This document shows, piece by piece, positions 36,161 to 47,422 of a stretch of 64,000 nucleotides of DNA (position 1 is the first letter of the stretch; each line of letters opens with the position of its first letter). The translations under genes and the position numbers were made by a program. The stretch comes from Bathymodiolus brooksi (taxonomy: Eukaryota; Mollusca; Bivalvia; Mytilida; Modiolidae): positions 32,268,494-32,332,493 of the forward strand of contig OY804575.1 in assembly GCA_963680875.1 (NCBI GenBank), written 5' to 3'. The notes below the pieces were generated by a model that was given only the letters and a program-made list of their open reading frames with translations, ran no database searches and was not told the origin of the DNA.

Positions 36161-38335
36161 TTAAAAAGATCAACAGTATGCTATGAGTGATCGTTGGTGC
36201 TCCATTTCTATTTTTAGAAAAGTAACATTTCCTAACATTTTTTTCGACAAAATAAATATTCATATTTTGTGGTATGTTTTGTCTCTGGGTTTGTTTTTGT
36301 GATATAATTTTCTTAAATTCAAAAATTAGTATTTTTTACAATACACAAATGTAATTGCTTTTTGTTCACACAAGACATTCTACAATCGAGAATACAATAC
36401 TTTCTGTTTTGAAGCGATAAAGACAATTCTACACAATATTACACTCAGCCTTGCGTACACTCTTTACGGGAAGAGGATTACTTTGTTCGTTTTGTTATCT
36501 TTGGATGCACTCCATCAATGCATGACGATCATAAGCATGACTATGTAGGTCAACATCTTTATACGTGTATCTGTGCATAACTTATGAAAACCAAATAAAA
36601 CGTAATCAATTTACAAAGACTAGAAGGAAAGTGTTTCCTTCAACCAAATCAAAACCTAGCCTAAAATATCATCTTAAGCCTCAACATAATCAATTAAGAG
36701 ATTGTTCCACAGTAATAACAGGGCGTTGTTAAAAGTGACAAGTCGGTTTGTTGTCTATGAAGTAAATCAAGACTGGTGGCCAGCTAAAGTAAGTTAAAAT
36801 TATCCGTTTCAAGAAGTTCACAAAAAGATGTTCAGTTTTATGATTTGTAATGATCAAAACGTATTGGGTGTTTGTTGAGCCTTTTCTTCTCTGTTTGTTT
36901 GTTTATTTGTTAGGTTGTTTGTTTTCAAATTGAGATCTACTACCATGTAAAATATCTAAACTTAGAATGACCTTATTGCTATTAAATGAAATATGTTACT
37001 ACATCATTTTGTTTGTAAGTTATGTAAAATAGAGAGTCTCCATACATATCATCAAGTATTGTTTAAATGTTGATAACGATGTGCTAACCTACAAAAGAAT
37101 TAGTCAGTTTACAGTAAACAAAATCAGGTAAATCTCCCTTTTATTTATTTTCAGGACAAATTCAAATTTATTTTACTATAGTAAGCTTTGTTGTATGTAT
37201 AATATATGCGTAGATAAACAAACGTTCAACATTTATAGATATTCAACTTTTATTTACTTGATTCGATGTATAAAATGTCGGATATGAAACAATGTTTTAT
37301 TATCATGATTATAGTAGTTTGTGTGTGTGGTGTATCATGTTTCAATGTAGAATTCTTTATATTGCTACCAAAACAGACTGCCTTCAAAATCTTGAACATT
37401 GTCCAATGTTATCTTAGTTCTACCTCTATCAAATATTGACCGTCTTGAACAGCTGATTGTCGTTTGATGTTCGGGTGTATTTACTTTGTGTCAGTAAGCA
37501 GGTGTTCAATAAAATGCAAAAATATGACTGCCCTTACTCAACCTTCCATTAAATTATGGTGGAGCAGGGTAATTCTCGTTTGAATATAAGTTTTGAATTA
37601 TTTTTCTGAGAAGACTTTTATCTATGTACAAATTATGGGCAACTATTGTAATAATTTGAATTTCATTTAAAAGCATACACAATCACAGGTAATATCATGT
37701 TTGTATCTTACTGAGAGCACGTGATCATATGAATATATGTAATGATTACATTTCAGTTTAACAAGTCGTTTCATTCCTCGTACCCAGATATATCGCACTC
37801 GGGACAAGCACACTAATCATTACACCTCTGATGTGGTCCTCATTGGATTTCTGTCCAATAATGTTCATTGGTAATAACTTATGTTATAACTTATCTGTTT
37901 AAGAGTGAGTTATATACTTTTGACAATTTTTTATTGGAGTTATGTTCCATGTTGAGGGCAAAATGGTTCCCGTTCCATGCAAGAACAACGAAATGAACAA
38001 TTTATTTGGGAGAATGTTCTTAAAATTTGTAGATATTTGAACTTGTAAAAACATAGCTTAATGGTATAGCAAATAAAAAAAAAAAAGTCGTTACTACATT
38101 TATATTGTATATAGAGTATGAGAAGCATATTAGTTATTTTAAATTGCATGAAATGAACACCTTTGTCCGGCTTAAAAGGAAGCGACTTCTACAAAAAAAA
38201 AACGAGAAAAAATAATTTTAGAATCGAGTCGAAAAATGGCAAATCGTTTATTAAGCAGTTAATTCTTCAGAAAACATGGTCATATACATGCATGCAGATT
38301 TTGCATGGGAAGTATGTTGTGTGTATATATATATT

Positions 38336-38336
<1 letters not shown>
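36161..38336. other. No recognisable gene
   Basis: AT-rich sequence upstream of the methyltransferase gene. A promoter or 5' untranslated exon for that gene may lie here, but I cannot place one. Confidence 0.5.

Positions 38337-38380
<44 letters not shown>
38337..38380. repeat. (GT)22 microsatellite
   Basis: Uninterrupted GT dinucleotide run; the cysteine/valine-rich open frames over it are artefacts. Confidence 0.97.
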
Positions 38381-38382
<2 letters not shown>

Positions 38383-38852
38383 CAATATTCACCTCAAAAT
38401 TCTCGTACTAATTTTTATTTTTGGGACCCATTACATAATGGTTTCTACCCGAACAGATGTACACAAGAAGGACTCATTATTAACTTCAATGTGTGCTTGT
38501 GAATTATTATGAAAAGAGAGCTGAAACAGTGATGGTCAATAATTCCATTAGTATCAACTAAGCTAACAACCTTTTCTTAACTCAAATCATTGAACATAAG
38601 AAAGACCACGACATTACTCTGGAAATCCAGTTTATTTTTTTTAATATAAAACTGATTATCAGCTGAAGAGATAACAATAAATGTCTAATGTGTTTTAAAA
38701 GCTAAGACCGGTTTTACTTCGCCACATTTTTGTGATTGTCCGAAGTCAGTGCCGTAGTCTTATTCATGTTGAATGATATGAGGCGAGATGTAGTTTGTCT
38801 TCTTGATATTGGTGAAATTGTTGATCATCATTGTTTGATTTCTATTTTCAGA

Positions 38853-38960
38853 ATGGATACAAATGATCTCTTTGAGAAAGTAAAACCTTTAGTTGAACAC
38901 AATTTAACCGTACAACAAAAGGCTAAATTATATGACGATTGGGGTGCTACATACGAAGAG
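38853..38960 (+). CDS. METTL27: METTL27-like methyltransferase, exon 1 (coding)
   Basis: After acceptor TCTATTTTCAG the first ATG opens 36 codons: MDTNDLFEKVKPLVEHNLT then VQQKAKLYDDWGATYEE, with the donor GTTTGA directly behind (phase 0). The YDDWG..YEE block matches the YD.WAP.Y.. start of METTL27 (WBSCR27), a class I SAM-dependent methyltransferase whose substrate is not established. An AG acceptor just before the start codon suggests an upstream 5' untranslated exon. The open frame continues upstream (to 38736) but without family similarity, so I start at 38853. Confidence 0.88.
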
Positions 38961-39287
38961 GTTTGATATATTACAATTATATCATTTATAAATGTCATAT
39001 AAAAGGAAGCAAAAGTTGACACAACAAATACTTAGAAACCTTTAAAACTATGCTAAATGTTCAATTGTACTTAGGCAGGTATCCCATGTCCACAAATTGT
39101 CCGTGGGATTTTTGCTTGAAACAAATTGTATTCGATTGTTGTAATGTCATGGACACTCCGAATAGTTTAAAGAGAATTGCCACTCATGTTCTTTTTTAGT
39201 ATTACTGAATTCGGAACGCTCGAGGCACATATTCTTTGCCATAACATAAAGGAAGATGTATCATGAGCGGTATATCAACAATTTAGT

Positions 39288-39570
39288 AAGGGCCCGGGTG
39301 GCTCAATGCGCTAGGTAGTTGGATTATCTAACAACTGATACAAGCCTATCACCAATACGGCGTGGGTTCGCGCCCGGCTATGTATATTACAAAAAAGGGT
39401 GCACTCGATTCTCAGCGGCAAGTGATAAAGTTTACCAGTTGCTTGCCCATGGTCGGTGGTTCTCTCCGGGTACTCCGGCTTTTTCCACCATTAAAACTGG
39501 TCGCCATGATATAGCTGAAATATTGCTGAAAGTGGCGTTAAACACAATAAAACGAAATCAATCAATCAAT
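39288..39570 (+). mobile_element. tRNA-derived SINE, full length
   Basis: tRNA-like head GGGCCCGGGTGGCTCAATGC with A-box (TGGCTCAATGCGCTAGG) and B-box (GGGTTCGCGCCC), then a body with TACCAGTTGCTTGCCCATGG, TTTTTCCACCATTAAAACTG, GATATAGCTGAAATATTGCT and GTGGCGTTAAACAC, and a 3' tail of (AATC)n. It lies in intron 1 of the methyltransferase gene. Not a functional tRNA gene. Confidence 0.85.
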
Positions 39571-39834
39571 TATTGTATATCTTTGTCAAAATGTCTTTAC
39601 CTAATATTTACCCATATTAGCAAAACAAACCACTACAAAGTATAGTCAAAGTGGTATTTAAAACTTTAAATACGAAAAGCATAACTAATTACTATACATA
39701 TATAAAATTCAATTATATATATATATATTTATCTTTAATTCCAATGTTATTCCAAAATGTGCCAGCATCTACCATTAATATTTTGTGGAAATGTACGGAA
39801 AATAAATAAATTTTCTAATAAGTAAAGGTTCATG

Positions 39835-42012
39835 ACTCGGCTGTTTATTCAGTAAACTCAAGATACGGGTCATCATGACTTCTATTTATTCAGTAAACTC
39901 AAGATAAGGGTCATCCTGGCTTCTAATTATTCAGTAAACTCAACATAAAGGTCACCCTGGCTTTTGTTTATTCAGTAAACTCAATATAAGGGTCGTCCTG
40001 GCTTCTTTTTATTCAGTAAATTAAAGATAAGGGTCGTCCTGGCTTCTGTTTATTCAGTAAACTCAAGATAAGGGTCATCTTGGCTTCTGTTTATTCAGTA
40101 ACCGCAAGATAAGGGTCGTCCTGGCTCCACTTTATTCGGTAAACTCAAGATAAGGGTAATCCTGGCTTCCGTTTATTCAGTAAATTTAGGATAAGAGTCA
40201 TCACGGCTTCTGTTTATTCATTAAATACAAGATAAGGGTCACCATGGCTTCTGTTTATTCAGTAAGCGCAAGATAAGGGTCATCATGGCTTCTGTTTATT
40301 CAGTAAGCGCAAGATAAGGGTCGTCCTGGCTCCTCTTTATTAGGTAAACTCAAGATAAGGGTAATCCTGGCTTCCGTTTATTCAGTAAATTTAAGATAAG
40401 AGTCATCACGGCTTCTGTTTATTCATTAAGTACAAGATAAGGGTCGTGCTGGCTTCTGTTTATTCATTAAATACAAGATAAGGGTCGTCCTGGCTTCTGT
40501 TTATTCATTAAATACAAGATAAGGGTCATCCTGGCTTCTGTTTATTCAGTAAACTCAAGATAAGGGTCATCATGGCTTCTGTTTATTCATTAAGTACAAG
40601 ATAACGGTCATCCTGGCTTCTGTTTATTCAGTAAACTAAAGATAAGGGTCATCATGGCTTCTGTTTATTCAGTAAGCCCAAGATAAGGGTCGTCCTGGCT
40701 CCTCTTTATTCGGTAAACTCTAGATAATGGTCATCCTGGCTTCCGTTTATTCAGTAAATTTAAGATAAGGGTCATCCTGGTTTCTGTTTATTCAATAAAT
40801 ACAAGATAAGGGTCATCATGACTTCTGTTTATTCATTACATACAAGATAAGGGTCATCATGGCTTCTGTGTATTCATTAAATACAAGATAAGGGTCATCA
40901 TGGCTTCTGTTCATTCATTAAATACAAGATAAGGGTCATCATGGTTTCTGTTTATTAATTAAATACAAGATATAGGTCATCCTGGCTTCTGTTTAGTCAT
41001 TAAGCACAAGATATGGGTCATCCTGGCTTTTGTTTAGTCATTAAACACAAGATATGGGTCATCCTGGCTTCTGTTTATTCATTAAATACAAGATAATGGT
41101 CATCTTGGCTTCTGTTTATTCATTAAATACAAGATAAGGGTCATCATGACTTCTGTTTATTCATTAAATACAAGATAAGGGTCGTCCTGGCTTCTGTTTA
41201 TTCATTAAATACAAGATAAGGGTCATCCTGGCTTCTGTTTATTCAGTAAACTCAAGATAAGGGTCATCATGGCTTCTGTTTATTCATTAAGTACAAGATA
41301 ACGGTCATCCTGGCTTCTGTTTATTCAGTAAACTAAAGATAAGGGTCATCATGGCTTCTGTTTATTCAGTAAGCCCAAGATAAGGGTCGTCCTGGCTCCT
41401 CTTTATTCGGTAAACTCTAGATAATGGTCATCCTGGCTTCCGTTTATTCAGTAAATTTAAGATAAGGGTCATCCTGGTTTCTGTTTATTCAATAAATACA
41501 AGATAAGGGTCATCATGACTTCTGTTTATTCATTACATACAAGATAAGGGTCATCATGGCTTCTGTGTATTCATTAAATACAAGATAAGGGTCATCATGG
41601 CTTCTGTTCATTCATTAAATACAAGATAAGGGTCATCATGGTTTCTGTTTATTAATTAAATACAAGATATAGGTCATCCTGGCTTCTGTTTAGTCATTAA
41701 GCACAAGATATGGGTCATCCTGGCTTTTGTTTAGTCATTAAACACAAGATATGGGTCATCCTGGCTTCTGTTTATTCATTAAATACAAGATAATGGTCAT
41801 CTTGGCTTCTGTTTATTCATTAAATACAAGATAAGGGTCATCATGACTTCTGTTTATTCATTAAATACAAGATAAGGGTCATCCTGGCTTCTGTTTATTC
41901 ATTAAATGCAAGATAAGGGTCGTCCTGACTTCTGTTTATTCATTAAATACAAGATAAGGGTCACCATGGCTTCTGTTTATTCATTAAATACCAGATAAGG
42001 GTCATCTGGTTT
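39835..42012. repeat. 41-bp minisatellite in METTL27 intron 1, about 53 units
   Basis: Unit TTCTGTTTATTCATTAAATA then CAAGATAAGGGTCATCCTGGC (41 bp), with variants CAGTAAACTCAAG, CATTAAGCACAAG and CTCCTCTTTATTCGG. Variant order is itself repeated: a block of 17 units (697 bp) beginning near 40550 recurs from about 41247, so a higher-order duplication lies within the array. It ends about 100 bp before exon 2. Confidence 0.93.
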
Positions 42013-42108
42013 CCTTCATTAAATGAATTAGCATAGCATATTTATTGTTTGTTAAAATTAATGTACTTTAACACCAGAGTGTCACATATATTTATACTGT
42101 TACTACAG

Positions 42109-42237
42109 ACCATGCAAGGTGTAGAATGCAATGGACCAGAAAAGTGTGCTGAAGTAGTGTGTAAATACTTCCCGGAAAACAGAGAACATGTTGTTGTCTT
42201 TGACGTTGGTACAGGTACTGGTCTAGCTGCTGAGGAG
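42109..42237 (+). CDS. METTL27: METTL27-like methyltransferase, exon 2 (SAM-binding motif I)
   Basis: 129-bp exon, phase 0-0, between acceptor TACTACAG and donor GTTTGT. It encodes TMQGVECNGPEKCAEVVCKY, FPENREHVVVFDVGTGTGLA and AEE. VVFDVGTGTG is motif I of class I methyltransferases, the glycine-rich loop that holds SAM, with the acidic residue before it. It joins exon 1 in frame. An almost identical exon lies 1,409 bp downstream; because both are multiples of three and phase 0, the mRNA could carry either, or both in tandem. Confidence 0.88.
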
Positions 42238-42683
42238 GTTTGTTACACATATGATATGAGACAGGTACAACATGTTTAAGAGTGAAGTATATATCCAACA
42301 TTTGGCTGTCATAAAAGCGAGGCGTGAGAGGCGAATGGCATATTTCCTAAAATTGAATAACTAGAAGAAATGTTTCCATAGTACACGTATGCCCCCGTCT
42401 AACAGAAAGTTGATGCCTAAAGGGGGTATAAAAACGATGTGGGAGGAAAGGCTTCTGAAGAGGCATAGGATGTTATTGAATGTGTCTATGCATGTATGTT
42501 GCAATGTCTGAAAATCGTTTTCTGAGGTCTTCACCATTTAGACTTTTTCCAGTTTCTCATAGCATGAAGTCTCAAGACATGATGATATCATGTGTGATGA
42601 CTTGAAAAACAATTTAATATCAAAGAAGTGAATTTTATTTGAAATAAGGTGATAGCACACTGTATGAATGCATTATCATAAAT

Positions 42684-43430
42684 CCTCTTTATTCGGTAAA
42701 CTCAAGATAAGGGTAATCCTGGCTTCCGTTTATTCAGTAAATTTAAGATAAGAGTCATCACGGCTTCTGTTTATTCATTAAGTACAAGATAAGGGTCGTG
42801 CTGGCTTCTGTTTATTCATTAAATACAAGATAAGGGTCATCCTGGCTTCTGTTTATTCAGTAAATTTAAGATAAGGGTCATCCTGGTTTCTGTTTATTCA
42901 TTAAATACAAGATAAGGGTCATCATGGCTTCTGTTTATTTATCAAATACAAGATAAGGGTCATCATGACTTCTGTTTATTCATTACATACAAGATAAGGG
43001 TCATCATGGCTTCTGTTTATTAATTAAATACAAGATAAGGGTCATCCTGGCTTCTGTTTATTCGGTAAGCTCAAGATAAGGGTCATCCTGGCTTCTGTGT
43101 ATTCATTAAATACAAGATAAGGGTCATCCTGGCTTCTGCTTAGTCATTAAACACAAAATATGGGTCATCTTGGCTTCTGTTTATTCATTAAATACAAGAT
43201 AATGGTCATCTTGGCTTCTGTTTATTCATTAAATACAAGATAAGGGTCATCATGACTTCTGTTTATTCATTAAATACAAGATAAGGGTCATCCTGGCTTC
43301 TGTTTATTCATTAAATACAAGATAAGGGTCGTCCTGACTTCTGTTTATTCATTAAATACAAGATAAGGGTCATCATGGCTTCTGTTTATTCATTAAATAC
43401 CAGATAAGGGTCATCTGGTTTCCTTCATTA
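42684..43430. repeat. 41-bp minisatellite between the two exon 2 copies, about 18 units
   Basis: Same unit and variant order as the array in intron 1. It restarts abruptly with CCTCTTTATTCGGTAAACTC, as found at about 40340 and 40700, which marks the duplication junction. Confidence 0.93.
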
Positions 43431-43517
43431 AATGAATTAGCATAGCATATTTATTGTTTGTAAAAATTAATGTACTTTAACACCAGAGTGTCACATATAT
43501 TTATACTGTTACTACAG

Positions 43518-43646
43518 ACCATGCAAGGTGTAGAATGCAATGGACCAGAAAAGTGTGCTGAAGTAGTGTGTAAATACTTCCCGGAAAACAGAGAACATAT
43601 TGTTGTCTTTGACGTTGGTACAGGTACTGGTCTAGCTGCTGAGGAG
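43518..43646 (+). CDS. METTL27: METTL27-like methyltransferase, duplicated exon 2'
   Basis: Second copy of exon 2, 129 bp, same splice signals and phase. It differs by one residue (NREHIVVFDVG against NREHVVVFDVG), a conservative change before motif I, so both copies look functional. The downstream partner is exon 3 at 51184, across an intron of 7.5 kb that holds the retrotransposon. Tandem inclusion would give two SAM motif I loops and would probably disrupt the fold, so mutually exclusive use or an assembly duplication are the likely alternatives. Confidence 0.82.
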
Positions 43647-44092
43647 GTTTGTTACACATATAATATGAGACAGGTACAACATGTTTAAGAGTGAAGTATA
43701 TATCCAACATTTGGCTGTCATAAAAGCGAGGCGTGAGAGGCGAATGGTATATTTCCTAAAATTGAATAACTAGAAGAAATGTTTCCATAGTACACGTATG
43801 CCCCCGTCTAACAGAAAGTTGATGCCTAAAGGGGGTATAAAAACGATGTGGGAGGAAAGGCTTCTGAAGAGGCATAGGATGTTATTGAATGTGCCTATGC
43901 ATGTATGTTGCAATGTCTGAAAATCGTTTTCTGAGGTCTTCACCATTTAGACTTTTTCCAGTTTCTCATAGCATGAAGTCTCAAGACATGATGATATCAT
44001 GTGTGATGACTTGAAAAACAATTTAATATCAAAGAAGTGAATTTTATTTGAAATAAGGTGATAGCACACTGTATTAATGCATTATAATAAAT

Positions 44093-44636
44093 CTAATGTC
44101 TTGACCAATCTTCAACCTCTGGTTATCATATTTAAGTATTCACAATAGGCAATATTAATATTTGTATGGCCCCGTCCTATAGTGTTGTGCTTTGTTTAAC
44201 GGTATAACTCAATAAGAAAACAATTGTTGAATTGAAAATGGTCATTTATTATTAAATGACATAATAAAAAATGCACTAAACTACAAAACTACACATAATT
44301 AAAATTGCAGTAAACTACACAAAAATAACTACACATAATAACCGGATATTATATGAATCATATAAAAAACATTTTCAAGACAAAGTTCTAGATATTTACT
44401 AGAAACTAAAAAACCGTCAAAGATGGGGGTAAAACCGCCACATTATTGTGCATTGAGCAATATGTAATTTTGCTCAATAGACATATTGTGAAAGAAACAA
44501 TATACCCCATCCACAACACTTTCATTAAACTGAAAATGTGCATTGCATACAGATTTATTTTAACATAAACTTTTTAACACAGGAGAATGTTTGTAATCAA
44601 TAAACCGCATAATGACAAAATTACTATATTTTAAAC
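44093..44636. other. Intron or 3' flank of the retrotransposon, no gene
   Basis: AT-rich. The 3' end of the minus-strand retroelement should lie in or near this stretch, but I found no match to its 5' side that would fix it. Confidence 0.5.
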
Positions 44637-44905
44637 ACTGAGGCCCTTGTCCCCAAGTGTTTACTTAAGACTCAACTGAGGTATTTAACTTACATCATTC
44701 ATCAGTACTGAGGCCCTTGTCGCCAGTACTGTACTATACACAAGCCATAATAAAAACATATGTACATAGGAAAAAACATATTGCACAATAAAATCAATAA
44801 AAGACATTAAACAATAATAATCATATACCCACTGGCTGGCCAAAGAAAAACTAGAACACTGAGGCCGTTGTCCCCAAGTGTTTACTGAAGACTCAATAAA
44901 GGTAT
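44637..44905. repeat. Short repeats at the 3' side of the recombinase element
   Basis: ACACTGAGGCCCTTGTCCCC followed by AAGTGTTTACT.AAGACTCAA occurs at 44637 and again at 44854 (217 bp apart); a shorter relative (GTACTGAGGCCCTTGTCGCC) lies at 44705. The second copy overlaps the recombinase stop. ACACT..AGTGT ends make each a small imperfect inverted repeat. They may be part of the split direct repeats of Ngaro-type elements. Confidence 0.7.
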
Positions 44906-45820
44906 TCGAATATATTTCTTAAATGCTTTGTTATTCCAACGACCCATTTGTTGAATTTGTTCTTCGGAAAACCCCTTAGCCCAAGCAGTCGTAGCTGCTC
45001 CAATTCGAAAACTATGGGATTTGTAGTTTTTAACATTTAAACCTGCAAATTTTAAGGATAGCTGCAATTGGCTATTGAAAAATGATCTTGTAATGGGGGC
45101 ATTGTCCATGAAGGAGAAAAGGGGATGGACATTGGAAGATTCCTTACCCCTTAGTTGTAAATAAGACCATAGAGAATGAACCGGACAAACTGCCTTATTA
45201 CTGTTGTTACTAGAAAGAAACAGCACAGGTATATGTTTACCTGTACTATGCTTAAATTTAGACATTTGAATTTCAAGGCCCTCACTATCACCATGAAGAA
45301 ATTTGATATCATTTACACAAAGACAATTGCCTAGTGGTGGGGGTAATCCAGTTATTTCTCCAATTCTTAAAAATGCATGAAATGCAAGCAAATACATTGC
45401 ATGCAACATTAATTGTAAAAACCTTGAAGAACAGGTTTTGGGTAGAGATTGACATAAACCTTTTAATATTGATGGCGTAATGGGCAGTCTGCTGTCTTTA
45501 GCAGCCTTTTCTTTATGATAGCCTCGAAGAGTTTTACTTATAATAAAGTGACCAGTTAAGTCTTCATAACCACCTAATTGTAACAAGAAGCTTATAGCTG
45601 ACATATAAGTTAAAACAGTAGATGAAGCTAATTTTTTCTGAAAACAGTAAGCAATAAATAAAGTAAGATGTTCCAAAGAAGCTGGAAAGACCATTTCTTG
45701 TGGGAAGTACAAAAGCATAAATTCCTTATAAAAGGCAAATACTCGTCTATAAGACTCTTTAGACGATTTTGCTAAAGACCCATGAATCAGATTTGTAGCT
45801 ACATTTTGTATTTGTTTCAA
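44882..45820 (-). CDS. Tyrosine recombinase of Ngaro/DIRS-order element
   Basis: 312-residue frame, intact. The N-terminal SAM-like (core-binding) part has SYRRVFAFYKEFMLLYFPQ and AYCFQKKLASSTVLTYMSAI. The catalytic part has the first arginine in AFLRIGEITGL, the HxxR box in KSHSFRIGAATTAWAKGF, a tryptophan in MGRWNNKAF and the nucleophile tyrosine in FKKYIRIP. These enzymes integrate the circular DNA copy by site-specific recombination in the nucleus. The listed start is a TTG; the true start probably lies a little upstream, overlapping the end of the RNase H frame, whose stop (45817) overlaps this ORF by 4 nt. Confidence 0.9.
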   Translation of the reverse strand: MKQIQNVATNLIHGSLAKSSKESYRRVFAFYKEFMLLYFPQEMVFPASLEHLTLFIAYCFQKKLASSTVLTYMSAISFLLQLGGYEDLTGHFIISKTLRGYHKEKAAKDSRLPITPSILKGLCQSLPKTCSSRFLQLMLHAMYLLAFHAFLRIGEITGLPPPLGNCLCVNDIKFLHGDSEGLEIQMSKFKHSTGKHIPVLFLSSNNSNKAVCPVHSLWSYLQLRGKESSNVHPLFSFMDNAPITRSFFNSQLQLSLKFAGLNVKNYKSHSFRIGAATTAWAKGFSEEQIQQMGRWNNKAFKKYIRIPLLSLQ

Positions 45821-47422
45821 AGTTGCGGAATGTCCATAGAGTTCACTATTGGAAGTGGATCCATCAATGGAAATTCTTCTCTGAACTTCTGAATCTGCAA
45901 ACGAGAAAGATGATCTGCTGCAGTGTTTTTTATACCGGGTATATGGACAGCTTTAAATAAAATATTAAATTGTAATGTGAGAACAACAAATTTCCTTACT
46001 AATTTCATAATTGTAGGATCCTTAGAGGACTGCTTATTGATGATATGGACAACCCCTGAATTATCTGTGAAAAATGTGACACATTTGTTACTCAAGGCAT
46101 TACCCCATAATTGTATTGCTACTACAATAGGAAAAATTTCCCGAATAGTAATATGGTACTTCAACCAGTCAGTAGGCCATTTGATTGCGAACCAATGTTT
46201 TCGCAACAGACCCCCAAATCCAATATTGCTTGCATCTGTGTACAAGTTTAATTGTTCAGATGTTTCCCATCTATCTGATAAGAAGAGACATTTTCCATTA
46301 AAACTTTCCACAAAGATCAGCCAAGCCTGTATATCTGACCTAGCCTCCTTATTAAGGCGGTGATGATGGTGAGGTTTTGATAAGCCAATGGTAAGGTCTA
46401 TAAGTCGCCTTAAAAATGCACGACCTGGAGGGACCACTGAACATGCAAAGTTTAATAGGCCTATTAATGACTGTAGTTCTCTCAATGTGGCTTTTTTCTT
46501 GAACTTAAAATGATTCAATTGATCCTTCAATTTGCCTAGTTTGTCAAGAGGTAAACGGATTTCCATCAACTCAGAGTCAAGCTCGAGACCCAAAAATGTC
46601 AAAGTTGTAGTTGGAAAAACAGTTTTGTCTGCTTTAATAGGCAAACCTATCTGTTTTGACATTGTCAAAAAAATTTCTAAAGTTTGCAGACAAAGTGGGG
46701 AATTACCTGGCCCTACAAAAAGAAAATCATCTAAAAAATGAACACAGCCCGAGCCTCCTAGCTTATGATCAATAATCCAGTGAACTGCTGTACTAAAAGT
46801 TTCAAAAAGTTTACAAGAAAAGCTTAACCCCCATAGGTAATGTTTTATCAAACAAATACTGATCCCCTAGTGGGAATCCAAAAAGCTCATGGTCATCCGG
46901 ATGTATCGGTATTATTTTGAAACTATTCTCAATGTCAGCTTTAGAAAGTAGGCAGCCTTTGTCATAAAATTTCATCAGTTTAACAGCATCCTCAATGGTC
47001 TGATATTTTACTGTACATTTGCTTTCAGGAATCCCACTATTGATAGACTCATTTTCTGGATAGGATAGATGATGGATAACTCTGAACTCCCCTGAATTTT
47101 TCTTTGGAACTAATCCCAAGGGAGATACTTGAATATTGAGAAAGGGGGGTTCATCAAATGGACCAGATGCCGTGCCAGCTGTAACTTCCTTTGAAATTTT
47201 TTGTTTGAGAATATCTAAATTTTTTGTTGCTGATGGGAGGTTCCTATTAAAACGGAATTTCCTAATTCCCTCATAAGGTATCATAAACCCTTGAGTGAAA
47301 CCTGTAAATAAAAAGTTTGTTGAAGTTTTGTCATACCCTACAAGGTAATTCTTAATGAGTTCTGGATGAATAGGGGTTACCACTTTAGGGGACGGCAATA
47401 ATTCATTTTTTATTGGGGACAT
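45817..47422 (-). pseudogene. Reverse transcriptase-RNase H of Ngaro/DIRS-order element, one frameshift
   Basis: Starts at ATG 47422, overlapping the gag stop by 20 nt in another frame. RT blocks: SPLGLVPKKNSGEFRVIHHL, SINSGIP, LLSKADIENSFKIIPIHPDD, then LPMG, and after a +1 frameshift LSFSCKLFETFSTAVHWIID and the catalytic HFLDDFLFVGP (FLDD). SLIGLLNFACSVVPPGRAFL follows. RNase H: NLYTDASNIGFGG, EIFPIVVAIQLWG, FFTDNSGVVHIINKQ, VHIPGIKNTAADHLSR. The frameshift is at a C-run on the plus strand (46828-46832; five where four would keep the frame). No nonsense substitution is seen, so the copy is otherwise intact. Confidence 0.87.

Larger units (their letters stand above)
41990..44092 (+). repeat. 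1,409-bp tandem duplication carrying METTL27 exon 2
   Basis: Sequence from about 41990 to 42683 recurs at about 43399-44092 with an offset of exactly 1,409 bp, measured at the exon start (42109 and 43518) and again at GATAGCACAC (42651 and 44060). Each copy has the last minisatellite units, the unique acceptor region, the exon and about 440 bp of downstream intron. Only a handful of substitutions separate them, so it is recent. Confidence 0.93.

Noticed and set aside
38163..38512. Cys/Val-rich frames over the GT microsatellite
   Set aside because: Translation of (GT)n in several frames.
39288..39380. Functional tRNA gene
   Set aside because: A- and B-boxes are present, but the cloverleaf is not convincing and the block continues into a SINE body and tail.
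45923..46741. Plus-strand frames opposite the reverse transcriptase
   Set aside because: Antisense shadows of a well supported minus-strand coding region.
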